Of a stretch of DNA of 32,921 nucleotides, positions 16,956 through 24,588 are shown one piece after another. Under the pieces are notes generated by a model. It was not told where the DNA came from, searched no databases, and saw only the letters and a program-made list of their open reading frames with translations. Position numbers and translations under genes: made by a program. Location: positions 1-32,921 of the forward strand of contig DUNB01000027.1 of assembly GCA_012839585.1 (NCBI GenBank), written 5' to 3'. Origin of the DNA: Alcaligenaceae bacterium. Lineage in GTDB: Bacteria; Pseudomonadota; Gammaproteobacteria; Burkholderiales; Burkholderiaceae_B. Positions within the stretch are counted from its first letter, which is position 1, and each line of letters starts with the position of its first letter.

Positions 16956-17009
16956 GTTTGAAGGGTTTTTTGGAAGGCTTTGGGATTAGGGGGGCAAGTG
17001 GTTTGGGTT

Positions 17010-17849
17010 TTATTTAGCTAAGGCGACGTGCTGACATTGCGGACAGTAATAGGTAGCACGTTGGTTTTGCACCATACGGGCAATAGGGGTTTGACATCGC
17101 GGGCAGGGCTCATTGGTTTTACCGTAAACGCTGGCATGTAAGTCAAAATAGGCCCCTGCTTCTCCGGAGGCATTTAAATAGTCGCGCAACGTGCTGCCGC
17201 CGGAATCTAAGGCCTGTTGTAATGTGTCCACAATCGCAGAGTGCAGAGCATGCACTTGTTTTTTCTGCAAGCTGTTAGCGGGGGCGGTGGGGTCTATGAG
17301 CGCTTTGAATAAGGACTCAGAGGCATAAATGTTACCCACCCCCACGACAATTTGTCCTGCTAATAGCACTGATTTAATACTGGCTTTTCTATTTGCTAAC
17401 TGTTGAAAGAGATAGTCTGGGGTAAACTCTGGGCTAAAGGGCTCTATGCCGAGTTTGGCCAAAAGCGGGTGTTCCTCTATAGGGCCATCACGCAGGTCAT
17501 GCCATAGCACCGCGCCAAAGCGTCTGGGATCATGCAGCAAAAACCGGGCATGATCAAAGACCCATTCCACGTGATCATGTTTTTGACGCGGCGCCTCTAA
17601 CGGCACGCTGCGTAATGAGCCGGACATGCCCAAATGGATGATTTGATAGCCATGGGCAAAACGTATTAATAGGTATTTGCCACGTCGCTCGCAGGCAAGT
17701 ACGGTTTGGTTTTGTACTAGCTCGCTCATGTTTTCTGGGATGGGCCAGCGCATACGTGGCTGATACACAATGCATTGACGCAAGGTGTGTTGGGGCATCA
17801 ACGTCGCAATTCCGCGACGGGTGGTTTCAACTTCTGGTAGTTCAGGCAT
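17010..17849 (-). CDS. mutM: Formamidopyrimidine-DNA glycosylase
   Basis: This 279-residue Fpg protein begins MPELPEVETTRRG, providing the catalytic Pro and Glu after Met removal. It contains the helix-two-turns-helix region (KSVLLAGQIVVGVGNIYASE) with the conserved NIYASE and ends with a four-Cys zinc finger (CPRCQ ... CPQCQ). It excises oxidised purines such as 8-oxoguanine and nicks the abasic site by beta/delta elimination. Length is normal. It is divergent from the TPR protein gene, with 58 bases between starts, a conserved Burkholderiales arrangement. Confidence 0.97.
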   Translation of the reverse strand: MPELPEVETTRRGIATLMPQHTLRQCIVYQPRMRWPIPENMSELVQNQTVLACERRGKYLLIRFAHGYQIIHLGMSGSLRSVPLEAPRQKHDHVEWVFDHARFLLHDPRRFGAVLWHDLRDGPIEEHPLLAKLGIEPFSPEFTPDYLFQQLANRKASIKSVLLAGQIVVGVGNIYASESLFKALIDPTAPANSLQKKQVHALHSAIVDTLQQALDSGGSTLRDYLNASGEAGAYFDLHASVYGKTNEPCPRCQTPIARMVQNQRATYYCPQCQHVALAK

Positions 17850-17907
17850 ATTGAGGTGCTAAGATCATTGACTACAATAGCTCTATTGTGCCATTAGGCT
17901 TACTTTC

Positions 17908-19698
17908 ATGCGCTACGGCGCCGGTTTTTGGATGAAATTAAAATCTTTACTATTTCGTACGGTGGTATCAACGGCTCTAGTCGGAAGCTCTGCGTGGGCG
18001 ACGGACGTCATAGAGCTTGAGCCCGTCGAGCATATTAAGCTGCGCAATGATGGTCTACCTATAGTCACGTTAAGCCCAGATATTCTCTATCGGATCTTAG
18101 TGGGCGAGGTGGCTGTACAGCAAGGGGACTTTGATACTGCCAGCCAAGTATTTTTAAGCCTAGCCAAAGACACGGCGGACCCACGGTTTGCACAACGCGC
18201 CTTCCAGTTCTCCATGGCGGACAATAATTTGGCACGCGGTATCGTGGCGGCCAAAGAATGGTCCTTGTTAGCTCCCAATGATCCCGAGGCCAAGGCAACA
18301 GCTTTAGCTTTAGAGGCTTCTACGGGTCAAACATCGGGGCTAGCCCAAACCTTATATCAGCGCATTGTCCAAGCCAGCGATAAAGAACAGGCCATTATTC
18401 AGGCCATGAGCATCATCAGTAAAATGGTAGATAGCCGTTTGGCGCTGGATGTGTTGGAACAAGCTTTACCACCGGATGTGCGTGAACTAACCGTGAGCCA
18501 TCTCGCCCTGGCTGATATTGCTTGGGCGGCGCAACAGCCGGACCGCGCCTTACACGAGGCACGTTTGGCCTTAAAACAAGAACCTGATTCCCAACTCGCT
18601 ATACAACGCGTGCTGGAGTACGGCTTGGTTGTTGATGACCGCTCTGTGATTGACGAAGCGCGTCAATTTATACAGCTCAATCCGGATGCGCGTGATGTGG
18701 CGCTCTTACTCATTAATCGACTGGTTGATTTAAAAGAGTTTGATCAGGCTTTATTGCAGCTGCGGGATATGCAACGTCGTAACCCCGAAGACTTCGATCT
18801 GCTGCTGACTCAGGCTGAAATCAATGTGCGTGCCGAGCGCTACGACGTGGCGGTTACTTTGCTGAATGAGTACATTAATGTGCATACACAGCGTCGCCAA
18901 AGCCTGCCGGATGACACAACCACCGCAGTGAGCAGCATTTCTGATGCGCGTCTTTCTCTGGTTCAGATAGCCGAAAAACAAGGACAACTCAACGAGGCGA
19001 TTCGACAGTTAAATCTGATCGAGGAGCCTGCCTTGCAGTTTCAGGTGAAGGTACATCGTGCCGTGCTAGAGGCCAGATTAGGTGATCTAAAACGAGCAAA
19101 TCGCACCTTGGATTCTTTGGGTGTGTTGGGTAAACGAGATCAGGCAGTCGTAGATTTAACGCGTGCTTCCATGTTGCGCGAGGCAGGCCGCACGGATCAA
19201 GCCATCCAGGTTTTAGAGCGCTCAGACAAAGAACTACCGGACACTCCGGAAATTAAATATGACTTAGCCATGCTCTATGCCTCACAAGGACGTAACGAGG
19301 AATTAGAGCCCTTGCTCAGACAGGTCATTGAATTGCAGCCGCAAAATGCGAATGCTTACAATGCCTTGGGCTATACCTTTGCCGATATGAACAAAAACCT
19401 AGATGAGGCACAGGGATTATTAGAACAAGCTCTAGAGCTAGAGCCCGACAACCCTTATATTTTGGATAGTGTGGGTTGGTACTTGTATCGCGTCGGTGAC
19501 TATCAGGCAGCACTGGAATATTTGAAGCGCTCCTATGAGCAACTGCCCGATGCAGAGGTCGCTGCGCATTTAGGCGAGGTCTTGTGGGCTAAAGGGCGTC
19601 GAGATGAGGCCAAGCAGGTATTGCAACAAGCCTGGAAAAAAAGCCCCGGTAATTCAAACTTAGAGCGCGTCATGAATCGACTAGGAGTCAAACCCTAA
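17908..19698 (+). CDS. Exported tetratricopeptide-repeat protein
   Basis: A 596-residue protein starts with a probable Sec signal (basic MKLKSLLFR, hydrophobic VVSTALVGSSAWA, cleavage near residue 31). It then consists almost entirely of helical TPR-like repeats; the clearest are between about residues 470 and 570 (NAYNALGYTFADMNKNLDEA and the following repeat). It should be periplasmic or outer-membrane associated and act as a scaffold. The ATG at 17932 is an alternative start that gives a more typical signal peptide; neither start has a strong ribosome-binding site. The TAA stop overlaps the lolB ATG by one base. The mutM-TPR-lolB-ispE order is common in Burkholderiales. Function is not established. 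Confidence 0.85.
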   Translation: MRYGAGFWMKLKSLLFRTVVSTALVGSSAWATDVIELEPVEHIKLRNDGLPIVTLSPDILYRILVGEVAVQQGDFDTASQVFLSLAKDTADPRFAQRAFQFSMADNNLARGIVAAKEWSLLAPNDPEAKATALALEASTGQTSGLAQTLYQRIVQASDKEQAIIQAMSIISKMVDSRLALDVLEQALPPDVRELTVSHLALADIAWAAQQPDRALHEARLALKQEPDSQLAIQRVLEYGLVVDDRSVIDEARQFIQLNPDARDVALLLINRLVDLKEFDQALLQLRDMQRRNPEDFDLLLTQAEINVRAERYDVAVTLLNEYINVHTQRRQSLPDDTTTAVSSISDARLSLVQIAEKQGQLNEAIRQLNLIEEPALQFQVKVHRAVLEARLGDLKRANRTLDSLGVLGKRDQAVVDLTRASMLREAGRTDQAIQVLERSDKELPDTPEIKYDLAMLYASQGRNEELEPLLRQVIELQPQNANAYNALGYTFADMNKNLDEAQGLLEQALELEPDNPYILDSVGWYLYRVGDYQAALEYLKRSYEQLPDAEVAAHLGEVLWAKGRRDEAKQVLQQAWKKSPGNSNLERVMNRLGVKP

Positions 19699-20267
19699 TG
19701 GTAGTAACACGTATGCTGCGGAGCCTAGCTGCTTCCGCTATGGTGATGACCTTGGCCGCGTGTGCTGTGGCTCCAGCCCCCGCACCCATGAGCTCCACCG
19801 AATCATTTCAACGCAGTGGACGCTTTGCGCTGAATGTGGATCGTGCCGATGGCAGCAAAGACGCTGTACAAGGGGGCTTTCTGTGGCAGCAAACCGCCCA
19901 GCAGTTGCAGTTGGATCTGAATAACCCAATGGGCACGGTATTAGCCAGGGTGACGGTCACGGACCAAGGGGCTCGCTTACAACGCCCAAATGGCGAGATC
20001 GAAGAGGCCGCTTCGCCAGACCAGTTGGTCGAACAATTAATTGGCTATGTGATTCCTGTAGAAGGCATGCGTGATTGGTTAAAAGGCCAAACGGGATCCC
20101 GCCCGGTATCTGATCTACAACAAGAACAACAACGCCCCAGCTATTTCCAACAAGACGGCTGGCGTGTGCGCATGCAGCGCTACGATGACTTAGGTCCACG
20201 CTTATTACAGATGAATCGCAATCAGGCGCAACAGGCAATCTCTGTGCGTGTGGTAGTGGATTATTAA
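19698..20267 (+). CDS. lolB: Outer-membrane lipoprotein insertase LolB
   Basis: This 189-residue lipoprotein has a signal peptide ending in the lipobox LAAC (Cys22) followed by AVAPAPAP. The mature part has the LolB pattern: SGRFALNVDRADG, a beta-rich FLWQQ ... LQLDLNNPMGTVLARV core and a YVIPVEGMRDWLKG segment. LolB receives lipoproteins from the periplasmic carrier LolA and inserts them in the outer membrane. Its start overlaps the stop of the TPR gene (TAATG), and ispE follows after 20 bases, as is standard for lolB-ispE pairs. Identification rests on motif pattern and context. Confidence 0.9.
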   Translation: MVVTRMLRSLAASAMVMTLAACAVAPAPAPMSSTESFQRSGRFALNVDRADGSKDAVQGGFLWQQTAQQLQLDLNNPMGTVLARVTVTDQGARLQRPNGEIEEAASPDQLVEQLIGYVIPVEGMRDWLKGQTGSRPVSDLQQEQQRPSYFQQDGWRVRMQRYDDLGPRLLQMNRNQAQQAISVRVVVDY

Positions 20268-20287
20268 TTTTTACTACTGACACGGGT

Positions 20288-21220
20288 ATGCCTTCTTTAT
20301 TGCGTGTTCCTGCTCCGGCCAAATTAAACCTTTTTCTGCATGTGGTCGGACAGAGGCCTGACGGCTATCACTTACTACAAAGTGTGTTTACCTTTGTGGA
20401 TCTCTGTGACTACCTTGACTTCACCTTGCGTACAGATGGAGACATTGAACGAGTAGGGCAAACCATCGCGGACCTACGTCCCGAGGACGATTTGATCGTA
20501 CGAGCGGCGCGTCTTTTGCAACAACACACTGGCACCACCTATGGGGCGAGTATTCGTTGCGAAAAAAACATCCCAGCGGGAGCCGGCTTAGGCGGGGGCT
20601 CGAGTGATGCGGCCACTACCTTGATAGCTTTAAATAAACTCTGGAAGACAGGGCTTAACCGTCAGCAGCTGATGGACCTAGGTCTGCAGTTGGGCGCAGA
20701 TGTGCCCGTTTTTATCTTTGGTCAAAGCGCTTTTGCTGAAGGGATTGGTGAACAATTGCAGGTGGTAAAGATCCCAGATTACTACTATGTATTGATCAAA
20801 CCACAGGCCTCTGTCGCTACGCCCACTATTTTTAAAGATAAAAGCTTGACAAGAGATTCAAAGCCCGTCATAATTACAGACTTTACAGGTTATCAAACAA
20901 AGGCGGACGCCGAATTTAATCATTCCGTGGCCATGTTTGGATCTAATGATTTAGAACCTGTGGCATGTAAATACGCAAACGAAATTGACTATATGTTACA
21001 GGGCTTGCGTAATAATAAATTACATGCTAGAATGACTGGGTCGGGCTCTACTCTGTTTATCGTTTTTAACGATAGGGAAACAGCCACTAGACAAAGCATT
21101 AAAATTTGCGGTACAATCTTGTTCGAGCAACCAACGGTACAAGATCCATCTTTAGTTAAGGTGGTAAAAGGGTTACAAACTCATCCGCTTTATGATTGGT
21201 TGACAGAATTTGGGGATTAG
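20288..21220 (+). CDS. ispE: 4-diphosphocytidyl-2-C-methyl-D-erythritol kinase
   Basis: This 310-residue GHMP kinase of the MEP isoprenoid pathway phosphorylates CDP-ME using ATP. PAPAKLNLFLHV carries Lys12, the ATP loop PAGAGLGGGSSDA lies at residues 96-108, and GADVPVF supplies Asp138. The last third (from about 20830) is visibly more AT-rich than the rest. It holds promoter-like hexamers described separately. The TAG stop lies at 21218-21220, inside the first ten bases of the tRNA-Gln gene, so the two genes overlap. The protein is somewhat longer than many homologues because of its divergent C-terminal stretch, but no frameshift is seen. Confidence 0.95.
   Translation: MPSLLRVPAPAKLNLFLHVVGQRPDGYHLLQSVFTFVDLCDYLDFTLRTDGDIERVGQTIADLRPEDDLIVRAARLLQQHTGTTYGASIRCEKNIPAGAGLGGGSSDAATTLIALNKLWKTGLNRQQLMDLGLQLGADVPVFIFGQSAFAEGIGEQLQVVKIPDYYYVLIKPQASVATPTIFKDKSLTRDSKPVIITDFTGYQTKADAEFNHSVAMFGSNDLEPVACKYANEIDYMLQGLRNNKLHARMTGSGSTLFIVFNDRETATRQSIKICGTILFEQPTVQDPSLVKVVKGLQTHPLYDWLTEFGD
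20846..20874 (+). promoter_or_regulatory. Predicted sigma70 promoter inside ispE
   Basis: TTGACA (20846-20851) is a perfect -35 and CATAAT (20869-20874) a five-of-six -10, with the ideal 17-base spacer. It lies in the AT-rich last third of ispE and points at tRNA-Gln and prs. It may be a real internal promoter or a chance match in AT-rich coding DNA. Confidence 0.45.
21088..21117 (+). promoter_or_regulatory. Predicted promoter for tRNA-Gln inside ispE
   Basis: TAGACA (21088-21093) and TACAAT (21112-21117) each match the sigma70 consensus at five of six bases and are separated by 18 bases. Transcription would begin near 21124, about 87 bases before the mature tRNA, a plausible tRNA precursor leader. 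Confidence 0.45.
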
Positions 21221-21287
21221 CCAAGCTGGTTAAGGCACCGGATTTTGATTCCGGCATGCGAAGGTTCGAATCCTTCATCCCCAGCCA
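21211..21287 (+). tRNA. tRNA-Gln (anticodon TTG), CCA encoded
   Basis: A full cloverleaf can be folded by hand. The acceptor stem pairs TGGGGAT with ATCCCCA. The anticodon stem CCGGA/TCCGG encloses loop TTTTGAT with anticodon TTG at 21245-21247. The T-arm is GAAGG-TTCGAAT-CCTTC. Discriminator G and an encoded CCA end at 21287. It reads CAA and probably CAG glutamine codons. Its first ten bases overlap the end of ispE, including the stop codon, and prs follows. The isotype call is unambiguous from the anticodon and the TGGGG 5' end. Confidence 0.97.
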
Positions 21288-21291
21288 TACA

Positions 21292-21320
21292 TTTACAGAC
21301 CTCCAGGTCTGCGTCATAAT
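21292..21320 (+). promoter_or_regulatory. Predicted prs promoter with palindromic spacer
   Basis: TTTACA (21292-21297) and CATAAT (21315-21320), each five of six to consensus, are separated by 17 bases just after the tRNA. The spacer region holds CAGACCTCCAGGTCTG (21296-21311), seven-base inverted arms around CC. That could be an operator, or a tRNA trailer hairpin in read-through RNA. A start near 21327 would give prs a leader of about 80 bases. Confidence 0.45.
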
Positions 21321-21372
21321 AAAGCTGTTGAGCTGTTCTCCAAAAGGATGACAGTCAACGGCTTTATTTTTT
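21318..21372 (+). terminator. Intrinsic terminator after tRNA-Gln, overlapping the prs promoter
   Basis: Arms 21318-21331 and 21355-21368 pair over 14 positions with one G-U, followed by a run of T. It should end transcripts coming through tRNA-Gln. A transcript starting at the predicted prs promoter (near 21327) would lack most of the left arm and so escape it. Confidence 0.75.
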
Positions 21373-21409
21373 CGTCACGCATCCAAATCAAATCTACGTC
21401 CCACATATC

Positions 21410-22360
21410 ATGGCACATGACCGATTCATGATTTTCACAGGTACAGCAAACCCTCGTTTGGCTGTAGATGTTGCAAATCACCTAGACATGTCTCTTGGCA
21501 AAATGACCGTGGGTCGCTTCTCCGACGGGGAAGTCATGGTCGAAATTAACGAAAACGTACGCGGTCGCGATGTTTTTGTTTTACAGCCAACCTGCGCTCC
21601 CACCAATGACAACTTAATGGAAATCATGGTAATGGTCGATGCTTTGCGTCGTGCCTCTGCTGGTCGTATTACCGCAGCCATTCCTTATTTTGGCTATGCG
21701 CGCCAAGACCGTCGCCCACGTTCCGCACGAGTTGCTATCTCGGCTAAAGTCGTTGCAAACATGCTCCAAGTCGCAGGCGTAGATCGCGTGATGACCATGG
21801 ACTTGCACGCTGATCAAATCCAAGGTTTCTTTGATATTCCTGTAGACAATATCTACGCCTCCCCCATTTTATTGGGTGATATTTGGCGTTGTAACTACAA
21901 GGACCTTGTGGTGGTCTCCCCCGATATTGGTGGGGTAGTACGTGCTCGTGCTTTGGCTAAACAGCTAGAGGCCGACCTTGCCATCATCGATAAACGTCGT
22001 CCACGCGCCAACGTTTCCGAGGTCATGAACATCATCGGTGACGTCAGTGGCCGCACATGCATCCTGATGGATGACATGGTGGATACGGCCGGTACGCTTT
22101 GTAAAGCTGCTGAAGCCTTAAAACAACGTGGTGCGGTGGCAGTCTATGCTTACTGTACACACCCTGTGTTGTCCGGCGAAGCCATCGAGCGCATCAAAAA
22201 CTCCGAACTAAACGAATTGGTCGTTACCGATACCATTCCATTGTCAGCCGAAGCCCGCGAGTGCAAAAAAATTCGCCAGCTTTCTTGTGCTGCACTGCTT
22301 GGCGAGACCATGCTACGCATTTCCACTGCGGAATCCGTTAGCTCGTTGTTTGTAGATTAA
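21410..22360 (+). CDS. prs: Ribose-phosphate pyrophosphokinase (PRPP synthetase)
   Basis: A 316-residue class I PRPP synthetase makes phosphoribosyl pyrophosphate from ribose 5-phosphate and ATP for purine, pyrimidine, histidine, tryptophan and NAD synthesis. [10 protein letters not shown] opens the N-domain, a flexible-loop region includes [10 protein letters not shown], and the PRPP-binding loop is [13 protein letters not shown] near residue 220. Length is normal. The first ATG matches where Burkholderiales Prs proteins start, but no clear Shine-Dalgarno sequence precedes it. An internal ATG six codons later is less likely. The TTTACA/CATAAT pair and terminator upstream suggest its own regulated promoter. 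The order tRNA-Gln, prs, rplY, pth is widely conserved in betaproteobacteria. Confidence 0.97.
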   Translation: MAHDRFMIFTGTANPRLAVDVANHLDMSLGKMTVGRFSDGEVMVEINENVRGRDVFVLQPTCAPTNDNLMEIMVMVDALRRASAGRITAAIPYFGYARQDRRPRSARVAISAKVVANMLQVAGVDRVMTMDLHADQIQGFFDIPVDNIYASPILLGDIWRCNYKDLVVVSPDIGGVVRARALAKQLEADLAIIDKRRPRANVSEVMNIIGDVSGRTCILMDDMVDTAGTLCKAAEALKQRGAVAVYAYCTHPVLSGEAIERIKNSELNELVVTDTIPLSAEARECKKIRQLSCAALLGETMLRISTAESVSSLFVD

Positions 22361-22372
22361 AATTTTCTAACG

Positions 22373-22401
22373 CAGCACGCTGGTCGCGGCGTGCTGTTTT
22401 T
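22373..22401 (+). terminator. Intrinsic terminator after prs
   Basis: CAGCACGC (22373-22380) and GCGTGCTG (22389-22396) form an eight-base GC-rich stem with an eight-base loop, directly followed by TTTTTATTG. It lies 12 bases after the prs stop and before rplY. Confidence 0.85.
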
Positions 22402-22409
22402 ATTGTTTG

Positions 22410-22430
22410 CGGCAGTTGCCGTAATTACGG
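22410..22430 (+). promoter_or_regulatory. Overlapping palindromes over the rplY ribosome-binding site
   Basis: CGGCAGTTGCCG (22410-22421) and the perfect palindrome CCGTAATTACGG (22419-22430) share the bases CCG, so as RNA only one hairpin can form at a time. The second one takes up the ACGG of the ACGGAG Shine-Dalgarno sequence before the ATG at 22440. A simple translational switch is possible but unproven. Confidence 0.35.
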
Positions 22431-22439
22431 AGTTCTTCC

Positions 22440-23066
22440 ATGAAATTTCAAGCCTTTTCGCGTAGCGTACAGGGATCGAGTGCGAGCCGCCGCCTGCGTC
22501 GCGCGGGCCAGGTACCAGCCATCGTTTACGGTGGTAATGCCGAGCCTACAGTTATTGCTCTAGATCACAACCAGATCTACCACGATCTACGTAAAGAAGC
22601 CTTCCACGCTTCCATTTTGACAATGGATCTAGATGGCAAATCTGAAAAAGTATTGTTGCGCGCTGTACAGTGGCACGCATACAAACCACAAGTACTACAC
22701 GTTGATTTCCAACGCGTACGTGCTGACCAAGCCATTACTACACGTGTACCACTCAACTTCTTGAACGGTGACGAGTCCCCAGCGGTTAAACTACACAACC
22801 AGGTAATCAGCCAACTATTGGTTGATTTGGAAATCACTTGTTTGCCTGGTGACTTGCCTGCGTCCATCGACGTAGACTTGGCTAACCTAAACGCGGACGA
22901 GACCATCACTCTAGCTGCAATCACTCTACCTGAAGGTGTTGTATACGCTGGTGCTAGCACAGATCCAGATCCTGCATTGGCTACAGCGCTACCTGTTGGT
23001 GGCGGTGCATCTGATGAAGATGAAGGTGAAGACGCGGATGAAGCTGAAGAGCCAACTGAAGAATAA
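22440..23066 (+). CDS. rplY: 50S ribosomal protein L25 (Ctc/TL5 type)
   Basis: This 208-residue protein has an N-terminal 5S-rRNA-binding L25 domain (RRLRRAGQVPAIVYGG, then LLRAVQWHAYKPQVLHVDF) and a C-terminal beta-domain as in the long Ctc/TL5 form. The very acidic tail from residue 191 to the end (DEDEGEDADEAEEPTEE) is typical of betaproteobacterial versions. It binds 5S rRNA in the central protuberance of the 50S subunit. The start has ACGGAG seven bases upstream. A terminator lies just before it, so it must use read-through or a promoter I cannot see; overlapping palindromes in the leader are noted separately. Confidence 0.97.
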   Translation: MKFQAFSRSVQGSSASRRLRRAGQVPAIVYGGNAEPTVIALDHNQIYHDLRKEAFHASILTMDLDGKSEKVLLRAVQWHAYKPQVLHVDFQRVRADQAITTRVPLNFLNGDESPAVKLHNQVISQLLVDLEITCLPGDLPASIDVDLANLNADETITLAAITLPEGVVYAGASTDPDPALATALPVGGGASDEDEGEDADEAEEPTEE

Positions 23067-23105
23067 TATTTATTCTCAGTAGGTGACAAAGTCTCGCTTT
23101 GTTTC

Positions 23106-23138
23106 AAACCCCTGTTAGCTTGGCTGGCGGGGGTTTTT
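23106..23138 (+). terminator. Intrinsic terminator after rplY
   Basis: Arms 23106-23119 (AAACCCCTGTTAGC) and 23123-23136 (GCTGGCGGGGGTTT) pair through 14 positions, several of them G-U, around a TTG loop and end in a T-run. A smaller hairpin ACAAAG-TCTCG-CTTTGT (23086-23102) precedes it. Confidence 0.8.
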
Positions 23139-23154
23139 CGTATGTGGAAAAAAA

Positions 23155-23748
23155 ATGTCTGAAGGGATTCGATTAATTATTGGCCTAGGTAACCCCGGGG
23201 CGGAATATGAAAAAACACGCCATAACGCGGGATTTTGGTTAGCTGATGAGTACGCGAAAAAATTACACGCGAGTTTTTCCTTAGAGAAAAACATGTCGGC
23301 CTGGGTCGCAAAGGGACGCTTCGAAGGGCAACCCATCATTATCGCTAAACCCACCACTTATATGAACAGATCGGGCCAGGCGGCAGGTGCGCTCATGCGT
23401 TTTTATAAGTTGCAGCCTGAACAAGTTCTGGTGTTGCACGATGAACTAGACTTGATGCCAGGGCAAGCCAAAATCAAAAAAGGGGGTGGCCACGCTGGGC
23501 ATAATGGCTTGCGTGATATACAACAGGTATTTTCTAGCCCGAATTTTTGGCGCTTGCGCTTAGGTATAGGACATCCACGCACCCTAGGTTTAGCGCAGCA
23601 GGTAGCTGCTTTTGTGTTGAGTGCCCCACGAGCAGACGAACGTGCTGCCATCGAGGACACCTTATGGCGCTGCGACCATATTTTAAATGCTTTACTCGCT
23701 GGGGATTTTGAGCAGGCCATGCAACAGCTACATGGGGGTAATGGGTGA
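23155..23748 (+). CDS. pth: Peptidyl-tRNA hydrolase
   Basis: This 197-residue Pth hydrolyses the ester bond of peptidyl-tRNAs released by stalled ribosomes. Family active-site residues are in place: Asn12 and His23 in [19 protein letters not shown], Asn71 in TTYMNRSG and Asp96 in [16 protein letters not shown] stretch precedes the ATG. It starts only 16 bases after the rplY terminator with no visible promoter between, so expression probably depends on read-through or an upstream promoter. The stop overlaps the GTG start of the CPBP protease gene by four bases. Confidence 0.97.
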   Translation: MSEGIRLIIGLGNPGAEYEKTRHNAGFWLADEYAKKLHASFSLEKNMSAWVAKGRFEGQPIIIAKPTTYMNRSGQAAGALMRFYKLQPEQVLVLHDELDLMPGQAKIKKGGGHAGHNGLRDIQQVFSSPNFWRLRLGIGHPRTLGLAQQVAAFVLSAPRADERAAIEDTLWRCDHILNALLAGDFEQAMQQLHGGNG

Positions 23749-24533
23749 ATCAACAAACACAGCAAAGCTTTAAGCAAGAGGTACGGGATTTTCTGCAGTT
23801 TTTGCGGCAGCCGCGACTGAGTCCGCGTTTTCCTCAGCAGGATTTAGGACACGGCTGGCATACTGACTGGACCAATGGCTTAGGCGTAAAGCGCATTTTG
23901 CAATGGGCAGCTTTGTTGTGGCTGGTCAACATAACGGTGTTTGGTCCTTTGGCCGCCGCCGTCGCCACATCGGTGGGTGCGGAGCACAAACTGGACTTTA
24001 ACAATATCCCTTGGAAGCAAGCTGTGCTTTGGGCGCCTCTGATAGAGGAAATGGTCTTCCGGTATGTGCTGCGTCGCCCCTCACAGTTTTTGTGGGTATT
24101 GCCCGTCACCATTTGGTGTTTATTTAATGGTCCGCAAAGCGTTACGGTGACAGTGGTTTTGGCTGTGGTGCTATTGCTGTATTTTCGTCCCTCGGTGGGA
24201 CCGGCCAAAGACTCCACCTTTGCCGCTATTGCCTTAGGTAAAGCTTGGCCCAGACGTTGGTACAAGACCTACATCCGCTACTTTGGTTGGGCATTTTATG
24301 GCTCAACGGCGCTATTTGCTGCGCTGCACTTGTATAACTTCAGCTTTGGTCAGGTGGCCTTTTGGATGCTGCCGCTTCTGATTTTGCCGCAGTTTGTGAC
24401 GGGGCTGGTGTTGGCTTGGTTGCGAATTCGTCGCGGCATCGGTGCCAGTATTATCTTGCATGCCGTGTTTAATGCCGGACCGTTGCTTTTGATTCTCAGT
24501 ATCGTTGCCTTAATGCCCGAAGCGAGGCTCTAA
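23745..24533 (+). CDS. CPBP-family intramembrane metalloprotease
   Basis: This 262-residue membrane protein has the CPBP/Rce1-type glutamic protease motifs: EExxxR as Glu101-Glu102-Arg106 ([12 protein letters not shown]), FxxxH ending at His195 (FAALHLYN) and HxxxN as His239-Asn243 (HAVFNAG). Several hydrophobic helices are visible (about 52-75, 117-147, 180-235 and 238-257). It starts with GTG, overlapping the pth stop (GTGA), implying coupling. Family members process prenylated peptides, bacteriocins or act in regulated proteolysis; the substrate here is unknown. The N-terminal 45 residues are hydrophilic and probably cytoplasmic. Confidence 0.85.
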   Translation: MNQQTQQSFKQEVRDFLQFLRQPRLSPRFPQQDLGHGWHTDWTNGLGVKRILQWAALLWLVNITVFGPLAAAVATSVGAEHKLDFNNIPWKQAVLWAPLIEEMVFRYVLRRPSQFLWVLPVTIWCLFNGPQSVTVTVVLAVVLLLYFRPSVGPAKDSTFAAIALGKAWPRRWYKTYIRYFGWAFYGSTALFAALHLYNFSFGQVAFWMLPLLILPQFVTGLVLAWLRIRRGIGASIILHAVFNAGPLLLILSIVALMPEARL

Positions 24534-24538
24534 GTCGT

Positions 24539-24544
24539 TATAAT
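24539..24544 (+). promoter_or_regulatory. Perfect -10 hexamer upstream of ychF
   Basis: TATAAT at 24539-24544 lies 45 bases before the ychF start. No good -35 is seen at 16-18 bases, so only the -10 element is supported. Confidence 0.3.
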
Positions 24545-24588
24545 ACTGCTAACTTTTATTTTACTTATTTTCATTTCTTAGGAACGCC

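Noticed and set aside
22577..23107. 176-codon minus-strand frame opposite rplY
   Set aside because: Low-complexity Ser/Ala product that mirrors the acidic rplY tail; no family resemblance.
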